A stretch of DNA of 64,000 bases from Williamsoniiplasma luminosum (GCF_002803985.1 NZ_CP024963.1:967561-1031560), one strand, 5' to 3'. Numbered from the stretch's first letter, positions 17,342 to 29,875 are shown. The notes: generated by a model from the letters alone, not told the origin. Translations and numbers: made by a program.

Positions 17342-20002
17342 TTATTTAGTATTTGTTGCTTTTAGTTCTTGTTTTTCTAATTTTGAAAATTTCACATCTT
17401 TTTTAGAAGTAAATCCATAATTAATATAAACCGAATTAATCGCATTATAGTATTTATTAGAAATTTTTTCTGTTAGTTCAGAATTTGTTAATTTGTGTAC
17501 TTTATCACCAATTTTTTTAACTTTTAAAATGTTGTCTTGAGTTAATCTTTCAACTTCTGCCTCAATTGGGGCATTATTATCACGTGCTTGTTGTAACATT
17601 TTTTCTAACTCGGCAATTTTAGCATCATATTTTGGTGTGTTAATTTTATTTATAATTTGATCTAATTTTTTCATAATTTGATCAACATTTTTTTGTTCTT
17701 CTAATTTTTCTTGAACTCTAGAAAAACGTTTTGCTAAAGCTTCTTTACGCTCTAAATTTTTAGTTTCTAAAATATTAATTTTATTTTCTAAAGATTGAAT
17801 TTTGGCCATGTGATTTTCAAAAAGTTTGATTTTTTTTGTTACTTCTTTATTGTTGTAGAAAGTTTTTAAATCATCAACTTCTTGTTGTAATTTAGCATCC
17901 ATAGCCACATTTTTATTGTCTAAGAAACGATTTAATGATTTAGTTGCTTGATAAAGACCTGTTTTTTCACTAGGTCTTTCTTTACAAAAGAAAGCAGTTA
18001 ATAATATTGGAATAGCAAAAGAAAGGATAAATCCAACCGAGGTTGCTATTAAGGATTTGGTGTCTCCATTCGGACCATTTGCATTTAAGAGTGACAACAC
18101 CCCTCCCATTCCTGTTTTAATTCCAGGATAAAATTTAGCCCCCATTATAGCAGCAACTCATCCAGCGATGGCGGCCCCTGTACAACCAAAGAAAAGTGGT
18201 TTAACTCTCGGTAAATTAATTCCAAAAATTTCTGGTTCTGGAATTCCAAATAATCCGATAGGAATACCAGAAGCTAATATTTGTCTAATTGACGCATTTC
18301 TAGTAGTGAATAAAAATCCCATAGCGGCTGCAACTTGACCAAAAACCGCTACCGCAATACCAACCATTATATCGATTGTTTTTAATCCTTGAATATAAGG
18401 ATCGGGGTCATTTAACATTGGCTGATTAATAACAGATATTAATGCGAAATGCGCCCCCCAAATTACTAAGATTTCTCAAAAAAAGGCAAAGACGGCAACT
18501 GAAAGTCCATAAGGAATCTTATTAACTCAAGAAAATAAATATGCTATGATACCTTCGACAACGGAAATAAGTGGACCAACTAGAAAGAATGCCAATATTG
18601 AAGCTACAAAAATAGTAAATGTAGAAACTGTTAAAGTTAAACTTCAATCAGGAAATGTTCTTTTCGCATATTTTTCTGCTTTAACAGTTATGTAAGCAAT
18701 AATGGAACAAGTAAGAAGCGAACCTGGTGATGGTCCTATTTTCATTCATACAAAATCAAGACCATCAATCTTCGAAGTTAATATAGGTAAACTTCAAGGA
18801 GTCGCTGTCATACCACCAGTTAATTGATTATAAGATAGATTTCCTTTAAATATAACTGGGGCTGTTAAAATTAACCCCATAGTAAGTCCAAGTAAAGGAT
18901 TACCACCAAAATATTTCACACCATTATATGTAAAAAATATTCCCATAAATAATGTAGCTCCACCCGCAATTAGATATACAAGTTGGGTGGCTAAGGTGTA
19001 AGAACCAAAATTAGCACTTGGAGAAACATTTTGAATTGCTCCAGTTTGTTGTAAAACGGCTGACATAGCATTTAGTATACCAACCCCAATCATGATCGGG
19101 ATTGATGGCAATACAATACCTCTAACTAAATTTAAAATTGATTTTCCAAAACTTTGTTTTTCTTTATAACCCTTTTGGTTTTTTAAAACAAAGTCTGGTT
19201 CTTGTTGTAAACGCATTAGATAGTTGTCTAAACCATCTTTAACTTTTTCAACTTCGCCACCAATTATGACTTGGAACTCACCCTTATTTCAACTAATACC
19301 TTTTACAACATCTATTTTTTTTATTTTATTGACGTCTACTAGTTTCTCATCTTTGATAGTGAATCGTAAACGAGTTGCACAATTATAATATCTATTATAA
19401 TTAGTTTTCCCACCAACAAGATCATAAATATTTCTAGCTAATTCTTCATATCGATTAGTAAACCTGATTCCATTTTTCAACGCTTCTTTTAGATTGATAG
19501 GTTTGGCTTTATAAGCTTCCTTATCAACTTTTGGTTGGGTATAAGATAGCGTTGCAATTGGTTCACCTTGTTTTACTAATCCATATTTGATATCTCCAAT
19601 TGTTCAACCTGGGTTGTCATTAGGATCGATGACCATTGGTGTTGAAGTGGGTAATTTTTTCTTTTTAATTTCGCTTCAATTGACTTCAACTAATTCATTT
19701 TTTAAATTAATTTTTTGCCCGTTTTTAACTTTCATGTTAAATGGTTGTCCTGCTAGATTTACAGTTTCCAACCCAAAATGCATTAAAATTATCGGGCCTT
19801 GATCAGCTTTTATATGAATTGCATGTTTAGTTTCAAAAATGTTAATAATTTCACCATTTTCAAAAGGGCTAAAAATTTTATTGTTTTTAGGTTCAATATA
19901 GAAACCATCACCGAGCATTTTTTCAGCAAAAATTGGATCAGAAATTTTTTCTATTTGTTTAATCTCTCCATCAACTGGAGAGTAAATGACAATTTTTTCC
20001 AT
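17342..20002 (-). CDS. beta-glucoside PTS permease IIA-IIB-IIC plus coiled-coil tail (copy 3)
   Basis: 886 residues, collinear with copy 2. IIA has ILMHFGLET, where Phe replaces the Leu after the phosphorylated His75. IIB has NCATRLRF (Cys208) and IIC has GIPEPEIFG. The coiled-coil tail is nearly the same as in copy 2, while IIA and the IIA-IIB linker are more divergent. This suggests gene conversion or recent duplication that spared the N-terminus. The gene lies 59 nt after GH1 copy 4 and may be read from the bglA4 promoter through a weak hairpin. Confidence 0.9.
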
Positions 20003-20020
20003 TTTTTTATCATCCTTTCT

Positions 20021-20047
20021 AAAATACTTTTAAATTTGAAGTATTTT
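20021..20047 (-). terminator. weak hairpin between GH1 copy 4 and PTS copy 3
   Basis: Stem AAAATACTT with AAGTATTTT directly before the PTS ribosome-binding site. The following T-run is short, so this may attenuate rather than stop transcription. Confidence 0.45.
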
Positions 20048-20061
20048 ACAATGTTTATTAT

Positions 20062-21465
20062 TTATTTTATGTTTTTCCCGTTTGTCTTAATGACTTCTTT
20101 ATATCAATAAAAAGACTTTTTAGGATAACGTTTCATGTCCTTTAAATTATCATCAGTTCGATTAACAAAAATAAATCCATAACGTTTTAGCATTCCTTGA
20201 TGACTAGAAACAAGATCAATTGCGCTCCATGGATTGAAACCAATTAAATCAACTCCCATTTCCATAGCTTCAAACATTTGTTTCAAATGTGCTGTATAAA
20301 AATCAATTCGATATTGATCATTAATTTCATTATTTTCATCTAATTGTTCAAGGGCTGCAATACCATTTTCTGTTAATAACAATGGTAAATGGTATTTAGT
20401 TGTCAATTCTAGCATAGTAGTTTTAAATCCTAAAGGGTCGATTTCTCATTGAAATTGAGTTTTAGGTAAGTTGGAATTATCAATTCTTTGGAACCAATTC
20501 TTAATTCCAAATAGAGATTGTTGATCACTTTTAACTGATGAATTTGAACTATCATCTTCACTTAAATCTCAAGCTTTAACAGTTGCTGTTGTGTAATAAT
20601 TAAAAGCGATAAAATCTGGTTTTGATAAAGGGTCAGATAGAATATCCATATCTCCTTCTTTGATGTCAAACATTGAATTATTTTTTGCTAATAAATCTAA
20701 CACAATTTCATTGTATCTACCAAATACTGGTACATCTAAATAGTATCAATTTCTAATATTGGCAAAATTTATTGCTGCTAAATAGTCTTCAGGTTTATTA
20801 CTGTTTGGATAGATTGAATTAATATTTGGAGCAGGGCCAACTAAACTATCGCTTAATTGGTGAACTATTTTGATAGCTTTTGCTTGTGCTAAAAACATAT
20901 GGTGATTACTTTGATAAGTTTCTTTCATTATAGCTTTTTTACCATAAAGCGCCTCAGGGACAAGTGACATCATATTTTGTTCATTGATTGTTAATCAATA
21001 TTTAACTTTTTTACCAAAAGTTTCAACTAATAATTTAGCATATCTTTCAAATTCATCAATCGTGGCCCTCGATAATCATCCACCTTGTTGTTGTAGATGA
21101 TCAGGTAAATCAAAATGGTACATCGTAATAATTGGTTCGATTTTATATTTAATTAATTCATCAATTACGTCATTATAAAATTTAATCCCTGGTTTATTTG
21201 GTGCATTATTTTTAAAACTCCAAACTCTTGATCATGAAATTGAAAAACGATAACTCTTAAAGCCAGCTTCACTCATTCATTTTATATCTTCTTTTCAATG
21301 GTGATAATGATCAGAGGCCACTTTAAAATCTGTTATATTTTTTGGAATATCAATTTTTGTATCTAGAACAGATGGTTCTCTACCGTCTGCATCTCATCCA
21401 CCTTCAATTTGGAAGGCGGCAGAACTACCTCCTCAAAGAAATTTTTCATCAATGGTTTTTTTCAT
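20062..21465 (-). CDS. GH1 family glycosidase, probable 6-phospho-beta-glucosidase or -galactosidase (copy 4)
   Basis: 467 residues and clearly divergent from the other three GH1 genes. It starts [19 protein letters not shown]. The acid/base Glu is in TINEQN (about residue 162) and the nucleophile in LTENGI (about residue 366). AGGAG precedes the ATG. The C-terminus was followed past a TGA tryptophan codon to TAA at 20062. First enzyme gene after the regulator gene and the only one with an obvious own promoter region (poly-A tract, palindrome, TTGCAA / TATATT). Substrate phospho-sugar cannot be set from sequence. Confidence 0.88.
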
Positions 21466-21580
21466 ATTTACTTCTCCTTTTTAAAATCTAAGCATCGCTT
21501 AATTTTATTTTGTTAAATATATTTTGTTTTTGTTCAATTGCAATAAGTTGCAAAAATTTCGAAATTTTCTCTCACGATTA
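21466..21580 (-). promoter_or_regulatory. promoter and palindromic operator candidate for GH1 copy 4
   Basis: On the minus strand a TTGCAA box is followed 16 bp later by TATATT, then an AAGGAGAAG ribosome-binding site. Just upstream of the TTGCAA box is the 16-bp palindrome AAAATTTCGAAATTTT (21554-21569), and TTGCAA itself occurs as an inverted pair. An RpiR-type regulator gene lies directly upstream, and such regulators bind palindromes; the pairing is an inference. Confidence 0.45.
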
Positions 21581-21596
21581 TTTTAGTACTCGATTG

Positions 21597-21613
21597 TTTT
21601 TTTTTTTTTTTTT
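21597..21613. repeat. homopolymer of 17 T
   Basis: Lies between the regulator's terminator and the GH1 copy 4 promoter; on the coding strand it is a poly-A tract just upstream of the candidate operator. Confidence 0.8.
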
Positions 21614-21629
21614 AGGAAAACAAAAAAAA

Positions 21630-21650
21630 TCTTTCAATATTAGAAAGTGT
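21630..21650 (-). terminator. terminator of the RpiR-type regulator gene
   Basis: Stem CTTTC with GAAAG extended by A-T pairs, followed on the minus strand by an eight-T run, about 100 bp after the stop codon. Confidence 0.65.
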
Positions 21651-21751
21651 TTTTTATAAAATTTTTTTTAGAATAAAAAAAATAATTGATTTTTAAAGTG
21701 TTTTACTAGGTGATTTTAATTACTTCATCGTAAATATATATATTCACTACC

Positions 21752-22528
21752 TTATTTAGAAAGTGCTTTGTATTCTCGCAAAATCAAGGTCGCAATCATA
21801 TCGAGTAAAATACTGCGAGAATAATATGTTCCAGTCATTTTAGTTGATGGGGTAATCATATATTCTTTAAATAAAGGGACTTTTTCCATTTGTGATTTAG
21901 AAGAAACTAAAAATAAATTATTCTTTTTAATTGCATTTGGAATCCCTAGCTTCAAAATTTCGACCATAAAAGCATTATCTTGACCAGAAATCAAAGTTAA
22001 AATTGTTCAATTTTCAAAATCTTTTTTACCAATTAGAACATCATTGGCACGAATATTTGAATAACGAATTTCAATGTCTAAAGGACTTAACAATTGCACT
22101 AATAGATCAGCATTTCGGTGAGTTTGATAAGAACTAAAAATCACCAATTTTTTAGTTTTTGCTAAATGTTTAGCAAATGCATCGATAAACGGGGCGTTTT
22201 GTAAGAGAATATTACGATAAAATTTAGTTTGATTCAGAATGTGAGTTTCTAAATCTTCATCGCTATCTTTGTAACCTATAATTTGTCCAGCGTATTGTTC
22301 ATTTTCATATTTTAAAGAAAACAATAATTCTCGATAACCTGTAAAACCAATTTTTTGAGCAAATTTAGTAATGGTTGACATACTTGTATACGCCTTTTTA
22401 CTTAATTCTTGTTGGCTCATAAAGTTACCATTATAATATTCTTTAATAATTTCTTGAGCAATATGCTGTGTTGTTTTGTCAATCGAATCACGAGCAATAA
22501 TATCTAATACTTCTTTAATTGATCCCAT
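21752..22528 (-). CDS. RpiR/MurR-family transcriptional regulator
   Basis: 258 residues. The N-terminal ~75 residues form an RpiR-type helix-turn-helix (segment SQQELSKKAYTSMSTITKFA, then IGFTGYREL). The C-terminal part fits a SIS sugar-phosphate-binding domain (LVIFSSYQTHRNADLL). One TGA tryptophan codon falls in the SIS domain. ATG at 22528. It stands at the head of the beta-glucoside locus and probably senses a phosphorylated sugar to control these genes; the operator at 21554-21569 is a candidate target. Confidence 0.88.
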
Positions 22529-22589
22529 AATTTACTAATCCTTTTTTATATTTTACTTTATAATTCCAAAAACACCAAAATAAACTAAA

Positions 22590-22632
22590 AAAATTCCATT
22601 TTACACGCTTTTTGTGTGTAAAATGGAATTTT
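22590..22632 (-). terminator. terminator of typA
   Basis: Perfect 17-bp stem (22590-22606 with 22616-22632) with T-runs, 19 bp after the typA stop codon. Confidence 0.85.
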
Positions 22633-22650
22633 GATGCAAATTTTTTAAAA

Positions 22651-24477
22651 TTATTTTTTATCGCTACGGTGTTGTTTACGTTCGTTTTGTGTTAATCATT
22701 TTTTACGTAAACGAATATCAATTGGAGTGACCTCAACTAATTCATCTCATTGGATGTATTCTAAAGCTTGTTCTAAAGTCATTTTTTTGAATGGGGTTAA
22801 TTTTACTGAATCATCAGTTCCACTTGAACGAGTGTTGGTTAATTTTTTTCCAGTTGTTGGGTTAACATCTAAATCGTTGTCGCGTGAATGTTGACCAACA
22901 ATCATCCCTTCATAAACTTCAGTTTGAGGAGCGACAAATAAAATTCCACGCTCTTCAAGATTTCCTAAAGCATAAGCTAAAGTTTTTCCATTGGCCATTG
23001 ACACCATCACCCCGTTTAGACGTGATTCAATTTCACCTTTATAAGGTTCAAAACCGTTGGCACTACGCACCATAATTCCTTCACCATGCGTATCATTGGT
23101 AAATTCTGATCTAAACCCTAATAATGAACGTAAAGGGATGTTGTAAGTTACTTTATCTCTCACCCCATCACTGTCCATATCAAGCATTAAACCTTTTCTT
23201 TGGTTTAGTTTATTAATCACAGTTCCAGAATATTCCACTGGGACGTTAACAATTAATTTTTCCATGGGCTCAAGTAAATTACCTTGAGCATCATTGTGCA
23301 TTACAACTTCAGGTTTTGAAATTCCTAATTCAAAACCTTCACGACGCATGGTTTCAATTAAAACTGATAAGTGAAGTTCTCCACGTCCTAAAACTTTAAA
23401 CCCTTCAACACTTGAATTTTCTAATGGTTCAACTTTTAATCCGACGTTAACTTCTAATTCACGTTCTAATCTTTCTTTGATGTTTCTTGATGTGACAAAT
23501 TTACCAACTTTACCAGCAAATGGTGAAGTGTTAACTAAGAAATTCATTGACATAGTTGGTTCTTCGATGTGGATGGTGTCCATTGCTCGAATGTTATTTG
23601 GATCAGAAATAGTATCACCAATCACGATATCTTCAATTCCGGCAAAAGTAATAATATCTCCAGCATAAGCTTCACTAACTGCAACTCTTTTCAAACCTTG
23701 ATAAACCATTAATTTAGAAATACGAGCATTTTTAACTGTTCCATTACTTCTTGAAATGGCGACAGTTTGGCCTTCTTTGACCACTCCTTCATAAATTCTT
23801 CCGATTCCTAATCTTCCAATAAATGAATCATAAGCTAAAGTTGAAACTTGCATTAATAATGGTTGTTCAGCTAATTTAATTGGATAAGTTCCAACTTGAG
23901 TGACGATTGTTTCAAACAATGGGTTCAAGTTTTCACTTGGTGTGTCCATATTAAATTGGGCAATTCCATTTTTGGCAACTCCAAATAAAGTTGGAAATTC
24001 CAATTGTTCATCATTGGCACCCAATTCAATAAATAGTTCTAAAACTTCATCAACCACTTCTAAAGCACGTTGATCTTTTTTATCAATTTTATTGATAAAT
24101 AAAATTGGTCGTAATCCTAATTCCAAAGCTTTATGTAACACAAATCTTGTTTGTGGCATTGGCCCTTCACTTGAATCGACAAGTAAAATAACTGTATCAA
24201 CAGTTTTCATAATACGTTCAACTTCACTTGAAAAATCAGCATGGCCTGGAGTATCAACAATATTAATTTTGATGTCATTATATTGAATTGATAAATTCTT
24301 TGAATAAATTGTGATTCCACGTTCTCTTTCTTGATCATTTGAATCCATTACTTGCTCAACCATTTCTTGGTTCTCTCTAAATACTCCACTTTGTTTTAGA
24401 AAAGCATCAACTAAAGTTGATTTACCAGCATCAACGTGAGCAATAACTGCGATATTAATTATTTTTTGTCTTGTCAT
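22651..24477 (-). CDS. typA: ribosome-associated GTPase TypA/BipA
   Basis: Translational GTPase involved in ribosome assembly and stress or cold responses. 608 residues, full length. G1 motif [10 protein letters not shown]2 RERGITI, G3 DTPGHADF, G4 NKID, then the EF-G-like domains III and V and the BipA-specific C-terminus ([22 protein letters not shown]). The C-terminal end continues past a TGA tryptophan to a basic tail ending RSDKK. RBS AAGGAGA. Monocistronic between terminators. Confidence 0.97.
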
Positions 24478-24517
24478 TTTGTTCTCCTTTATTTTTCATA
24501 ATTTTTATAACCTATTG

Positions 24518-24523
24518 ATTATA
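24518..24523 (-). promoter_or_regulatory. -10 box of typA promoter
   Basis: TATAAT on the minus strand about 40 bp before the typA start codon, in a short AT-rich gap after the terminator of the next gene cluster. Confidence 0.5.
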
Positions 24524-24585
24524 CAAGAAAAAAACCACTAATCACCTATAATAAATTAGCGATTAATTATTTTAGCTTATCTAAA

Positions 24586-24623
24586 AAAATTTTGTTGATT
24601 AATCTCTTAATCAACAAAATTTT
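24586..24623 (-). terminator. terminator of the small unknown gene cluster
   Basis: Perfect 17-bp stem AAAATTTTGTTGATTAA with its complement, loop TCTC, and A/T-runs on both sides; ends the minus-strand genes 24650-26293. Confidence 0.85.
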
Positions 24624-24649
24624 TTAAATATAGAAAGCCTTTCAAATGT

Positions 24650-25192
24650 TTAATAAAAATTATGTGTGTACTCAGATAGCGGAGCAATCGTGATTTTTTT
24701 ATCTTTGTCCAATAGCAACTTGATATAAGCTTCTTTTCTGAATTCTACTTCTTTAATAAATGAGATAAGTGCTTTAAAACTTTTTTCTAATTCTCCAAAA
24801 GAAGTATTAAATTTTGTTGAAGATTCTTTTTCCATTTCTGCAATAGTTTCTAAAATTAAATTAGATTTTTCTTTTGAAACCTTTTTAAATTTTTTTCTAA
24901 TCAAAACGATGTCAACAAAATATTGTCTATCTTCGCTATAAATATGAATACATTTTTTTAACTCTAAAATTGCAAGAATTCTTATAAGTTTGTTTTCTTC
25001 TGTTTGAGAAATTTCCGGTTTTTTCCTATTTTTTACAACATTTAGTTGTGTTTTCATATAATTTAAATTTTGATAATAATTTTCTAAAAAATTTGCAACA
25101 AAATATGAAGTGATCTTATTTCATTCATTTTCGTTATTTGCAAAATTATCAATTAAAAATGTATCAAATTCATCAAATTTTCTTTTTGTCAT
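24650..25192 (-). CDS. unknown protein, paralog of 25271-25813 (180 aa)
   Basis: Not recognised. 180 residues, soluble, rich in Lys, Glu and Phe, probably alpha-helical. Starts MTKRKFDEFDTFL and ends HNFY. Aligns without gaps along the whole length with the next gene (same start pattern, FANNE.EWNK, EMEKES, YIKLLL, .NFY end). ATG at 25192 chosen because AAGGAGT precedes it and the paralog begins at the same place. TGA tryptophan at EWNK. Confidence 0.7.
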
Positions 25193-25270
25193 ACTTACTC
25201 CTTATGGCTTTTTTACAAATTTATTTTAGGTCTGTTCAAAATTATTATTTTGAACAAAAAGTGAAAATAT

Positions 25271-25813
25271 TTAATAGAAATTATTTGTATATTCATATGA
25301 AGAAATTATTTTTGTTTCTTTTTCTTTTTCTAATAGTAATTTAATATAAACTTCTTTTCTGAAATCGATTTCTTTGACAAATGTGATAAGTGTTTTGAAG
25401 CTTTTTTCTAATTTTTCAAAAGAAGTATCAAAATTTTTCAATGATTCTTTTTCCATTTCTGCCACTGTTTTTGAAATTAAAACAGATGTTTCTTTTGATG
25501 CTTTTTTGAATTTCTTGTCAATAGAAACTATATCAATTCAATATTGTTTGTCTTCATTATAAACATGAATACAATCACTCAAATCTGCGATGGCTAGAAT
25601 TCTAGTTAATTTCCTTTTTTCTGTTAAAGAAATTTCCTTTTTTTTCCTATTTTTAAAAACATCTAGTTGTGCTTGCATATAATTTAAATTTTTAAAAAAA
25701 TCTTCTAAAAAATTGGAAGCAAACAATGGAGTAAATTTATTCCATTCGCTTTCATTATTAGCAAAATTATTAATTAAAAATAAATCAAATTCATTAATTT
25801 TTTTTTGTGCCAT
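25271..25813 (-). CDS. unknown protein, paralog of 24650-25192 (180 aa)
   Basis: Not recognised. Starts MAQKKINEFDLFL; same length as the neighbouring paralog. The ATG at 25813 was preferred over an ATG six bases upstream because the AAAGGTG ribosome-binding site spacing and the paralog's start both fit. Tandem duplication of an unknown gene; copies have diverged to roughly half identity by eye. Confidence 0.7.
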
Positions 25814-25870
25814 TTTCATCACCTTTCTAACATATTTTTGTTATATCTATTACAACTATAGTATACAAAA

Positions 25871-26293
25871 TTATTTTGGTTTCATTTTACTTCGCTTTAA
25901 TGTTTCTTTAATTATTGAAGATGTGGTTTTAAATTTTTTATAATCTTCATGAAATTGAGAATGTGTTCACATTTCTTCAACTTTTTGAAGAATTTGTTCT
26001 TGAAATCGCTGATGAGATTCATTTCTTTCAGATAATATCGTCACCATTTTTTCGAATGAATTGCCTATTTTTTTATCGATAATTTTAGACATTGTTTTTG
26101 TGTTTTTTTGATCTAATTTTAAAATTTTTAATTGTTCTTTTTCCAGGTTTAAATAATTTTCTTCAATTTCATTTTGTTTTTGAATAATTTTGTCCTTTTC
26201 CTTTTTATCAATAAAATACTTTATTATTTCAAATAAAGCGATCAATATTGAAAGCGATAAAGACAATATCGCTATTATGTTTGATGTTTCCAA
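25871..26293 (-). CDS. unknown small membrane protein with coiled coil (140 aa)
   Basis: Not recognised. Residues about 6-29 are one membrane helix (IIAILSLSLSILIALFEIIK), followed by a charged coiled coil to about residue 70 and a basic C-terminal tail ending KMKPK. TTG start at 26293, with AAAGGTGG 7 nt upstream and no in-frame ATG. It is upstream of and close to the two paralogous genes and may anchor or scaffold them; that is inference from position only. Confidence 0.65.
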
Positions 26294-26316
26294 TTGTAAC
26301 CACCTTTCTTAGATAT

Positions 26317-27126
26317 CTAATTTTTAGGTTGATCAGAGATCATTTTTAACATTTCTAAACGTACTTCTCTTTCTTCAACAATTTCATAAAATTGTTCTGT
26401 TAATTCAATTCCTCTTTTTTTGTCTTCAACAATTGCAAATTTTTCAGACATCAATAAAACATTATACAAAATTCCGGCAACATAAAGCATTCAATTCACA
26501 ATGGTATTGGCAGCTTCTAATTCTTGATCATTTAAGGATAATTCTAAATTTTCTAAAGAATCTAATAGGTCTGATAAATATTCATGTAAATCTTTGGATG
26601 CAAAAAGAGTTTCATCAATGCGTATCACTGTTTCAGGAATTTTATCAATATGTTCTTTAACAGTTTTCATACCTTGATGAATGAAAAATGGCGCATTAAA
26701 TTCTTTCAATTCTTCACGGAATTGATCGTAAAAATTTCGGATTTGGTGTAAATAAGCTAATCTAATTCGTTCATATTCTGGTCATGTTGCAAAGGTTTTA
26801 ACCTTTTTGACTAATTCATATTCATAATTGAAAGTTAAAATGACATCCATTAAGGTATTTTGTTTGAGCAATAACATTTCTCATAAAAATTCATCTTGTT
26901 CTCTTGTTTCGTCAAGATCATTTGGGACAAAAGTTTCGAGTTCGAGTTTGGAAATCTCTTCTTTGACTCAAGCATTAAAAGCGATAATATCATGAGTTGA
27001 GTCTCAAAAATGGATCATTTGTTTGACTTTCGGGTCTTCGTTAACATCGGGATTATATTTTAATAGTAAAATTTCTTCTTCAATTAAAGATTTGAATAAA
27101 TCTATATAAACAAATTTTTTCCTCAT
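26317..27126 (-). CDS. unknown protein after lepA (269 aa)
   Basis: Not recognised. 269 residues, acidic, predicted mostly helical, no membrane segment. Starts MRKKFVYIDLFKSL after AAGGAGGAG and ends in TAG. Its start lies 10 nt after the lepA stop, so it is the last gene of the proS-lepA operon. Several TGA tryptophan codons. Confidence 0.75.
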
Positions 27127-27136
27127 ATTCTCCTCC

Positions 27137-28939
27137 TTATTCGTCCAGTTTTAGCACCGCGATGAAAGCTTCTTGGGGAACTTCAACGTTTCCAATTTCT
27201 TTCATTCTTTTTTTACCTTCTTTTTGTTTTTCAAACAGTTTTTTCTTTCGTGAAATATCAGCTGCATGAAGTTTTCAAATTACATCTTTTCGATATGCTT
27301 TAATTGTTTCTCTGGCAAGCACTTTGTTTCCGATCGCTGCTTGGATTGGCACTTCAAAATTTTGTCTTGGAATCAATTCTTTTAATTTTTTAGTTAAAGC
27401 AGCTCCTCTTTGATAAGCAAATTTTGAATTGACAATCATCGAAAAGGCATCAACCATATCACCATTTAATAGGATGTCCATTTTGACAAGTTTTGATTCT
27501 TTATAACCAATTAATTCATATTCAAATGATGCATAACCCTTGGAAATTGATTTTAATTTATTGAAAAAATCAAAAATAATTTCTGCCAACGGCATATCAT
27601 AAATTAAAATCATTCGATTATCATCAACATATTCCAAGTCTTTATAAATCCCTAATTTATTTTGGCAAAGGTTCATTAAATCCCCAATGTAATCTTTTGG
27701 GGTCATGATTTTCACATTGACAAATGGTTCTTCAATTTTAGTAATCTTTTGAGGATCCGGCATTTTTGCCGGATTATCAATTTCGATCATTTCACCATTA
27801 GTCAAATGGATTTTATAAATCACAGATGGGGCTGTTGCAATCAAAGCTAAATTATATTCACGTTCTAAACGTTCTTGAATTACTTCCATATGTAATAATC
27901 CCAAGAAACCACATCGAAAACCAAACCCTAATGCTTGTGATGTTTCTGGTTCATAAACTAAAGAAGAATCTGATAGTTCAATTTTTTCTAATGCTTCTTT
28001 AAAGTCTTGGTATTTATTAGTGTCTAAAGGGTAAATTCCGCAATAAACCATGGGTTTCATTTTTTTATAACCTGGCAGTGGAATTGTCGCAGGGTTATCA
28101 GTTTTAGTAATTGTATCTCCAACGTGAATATCTTTAATTGTTTTGATCGAAGCGGCAATTCAACCAACTTCTCCAGCTTCTAATTCACCTTTTTTTAAAA
28201 TTTTTGGAGTTTTAATTCCAACAGCTGTCACTTCATAGTCAGCATTTGTTGACATTAAATGGATTTTATCTCCAACTTTAATTGTACCCTCTTTTACACG
28301 AATTGACATCACAACGCCAAGATATTTATCATAATAACTGTCAAAAATTAAAGCTCTTAATGGCTTATTATCATCTGCATCAATTGGGTAAGGAATTTTG
28401 GCCACAACTGCTTCTAAAACATCGACAATATTCAACCCAGTTTTGGCACTAATTAATGGTGCATCACTAGCATCCAACCCAATTGTATCTTCGATTTCTT
28501 TTTTGACTCTTTCAACATCAGCACTTGGTAAATCCATTTTATTAATCACAGGGATAATTTCCAAATCATTTTCTAATGCCAAATAAACGTTGGCCAGTGT
28601 TTGGGCTTCAACCCCCTGGGTTGCATCAACAACCAGAATCGCACCTTCACAAGCTGCCAAACTACGAGAAACTTCATAACTAAAATCCACATGTCCTGGG
28701 GTGTCAATTAAATGAAATGTATAATTTTCACCATCTTTGGCTTTATATTCTAGTTGAATTGAGTTCAGTTTGATGGTGATTCCACGTTCTCTTTCAATGT
28801 CCATTGAATCTAAAATTTGTTCCTGCATTTCGCGTTTTTCTAACGTATTTGTGATTTCTAAAATCCGGTCCGCCAAAGTTGACTTCCCGTGATCAATATG
28901 TGCAATAATGCTGAAATTACGAATTTTAGATTTGTCCAT
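27137..28939 (-). CDS. lepA: elongation factor 4 (LepA)
   Basis: Translational GTPase that acts on stalled or mistranslocated ribosomes. 600 residues, the usual length. G1 [10 protein letters not shown]2 RERGITIK, G3 DTPGHVDF, G4 NKMDLP, plus the LepA-specific C-terminal domain ending in KLDE after a TGA tryptophan. Starts 11 nt after the alpha/beta hydrolase stop. Confidence 0.97.
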
Positions 28940-28950
28940 AGTACCCTTCC

Positions 28951-29874
28951 TTAAAGATATTGTTCAATAAATTCAACAACATCTTTCTTTACTTCTTCTT
29001 TTTCTGGTTCATTTAAAATTTCGTGTCTTAAATTTGAATAAAGTTTAATTTTAGATTTGAAACCTAAAGCAATAAATTTACGTTGAACTTTATCAACCAT
29101 TTTACCATAATTTCCGACCGGATCCTTATCTCCAGCGACCAAAAAGATTGGTAAATCTTTTCGCATTAATTTTATATACTTTTTCTTAGCAACAAAAGTC
29201 ATCCCATCAAACATATCTTTAAACCCTGATGTGGTGACGCTTTTGCCAGTTAAAGGGTGATTTTTAAACTCTAATTGAGCATCAACATTTCTGGTTAATC
29301 ATTCATTACCATTGGCATTACTCACTTTATTGTAATGCTTATTTAATGGAGCAAATGTCAATTTTCAAAGTAATTTATCATCAGTTTGTGGTCCACCAAT
29401 TAGTTGGTGGACTCTCGCAATCATTGATGCTGCACCAGTCATCAAAATCGCGTGTTCTCCAGTTCCCATAATGATTAATCCATCAATCGTTTCAGAATAT
29501 TTGATCGCATAAGTTCTGGCCATAAAGCTTCCCATTGAGTGTCCTAACATGAAGATTGGTAATCCTTGATGTTTCTTGCGGATGTAGTCATTGACAAGTT
29601 TTTCATCATTGACAATTTTTTCTCACCCATTATGATTAGAAAAAAATCCCATTTTCTTACCATGTAATTGTGCAGTTTTGCCATGACCACGATGATCATC
29701 ACCAACAACTATGATCCCTTTGGCGTTCATAGCTTTGGCAAAATCAGCATATCTCAGCATAAATTCACATGAACCATGCAACAATTGAATGACTGCTTTT
29801 GGTTTTTTGACATCACTTCATTCATAAACTTGAAGTTCTTGTCCATCAATCATTCTTAAACTAAATTCACGCAT
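28951..29874 (-). CDS. alpha/beta hydrolase, monoacylglycerol lipase type
   Basis: 307 residues. Serine-hydrolase triad candidates: nucleophile in GHSMG (about residue 111), Asp in GDKDPVG and His in LRHEIL near the C-terminus. Early HGSCEF and DHRGHGKT match the oxyanion-loop region of the monoacylglycerol lipase/lysophospholipase group. Probably recycles host or own lipids. One nt separates its start from the RNase H stop, so translation is likely coupled. Confidence 0.88.
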
Positions 29875-29875
29875 T

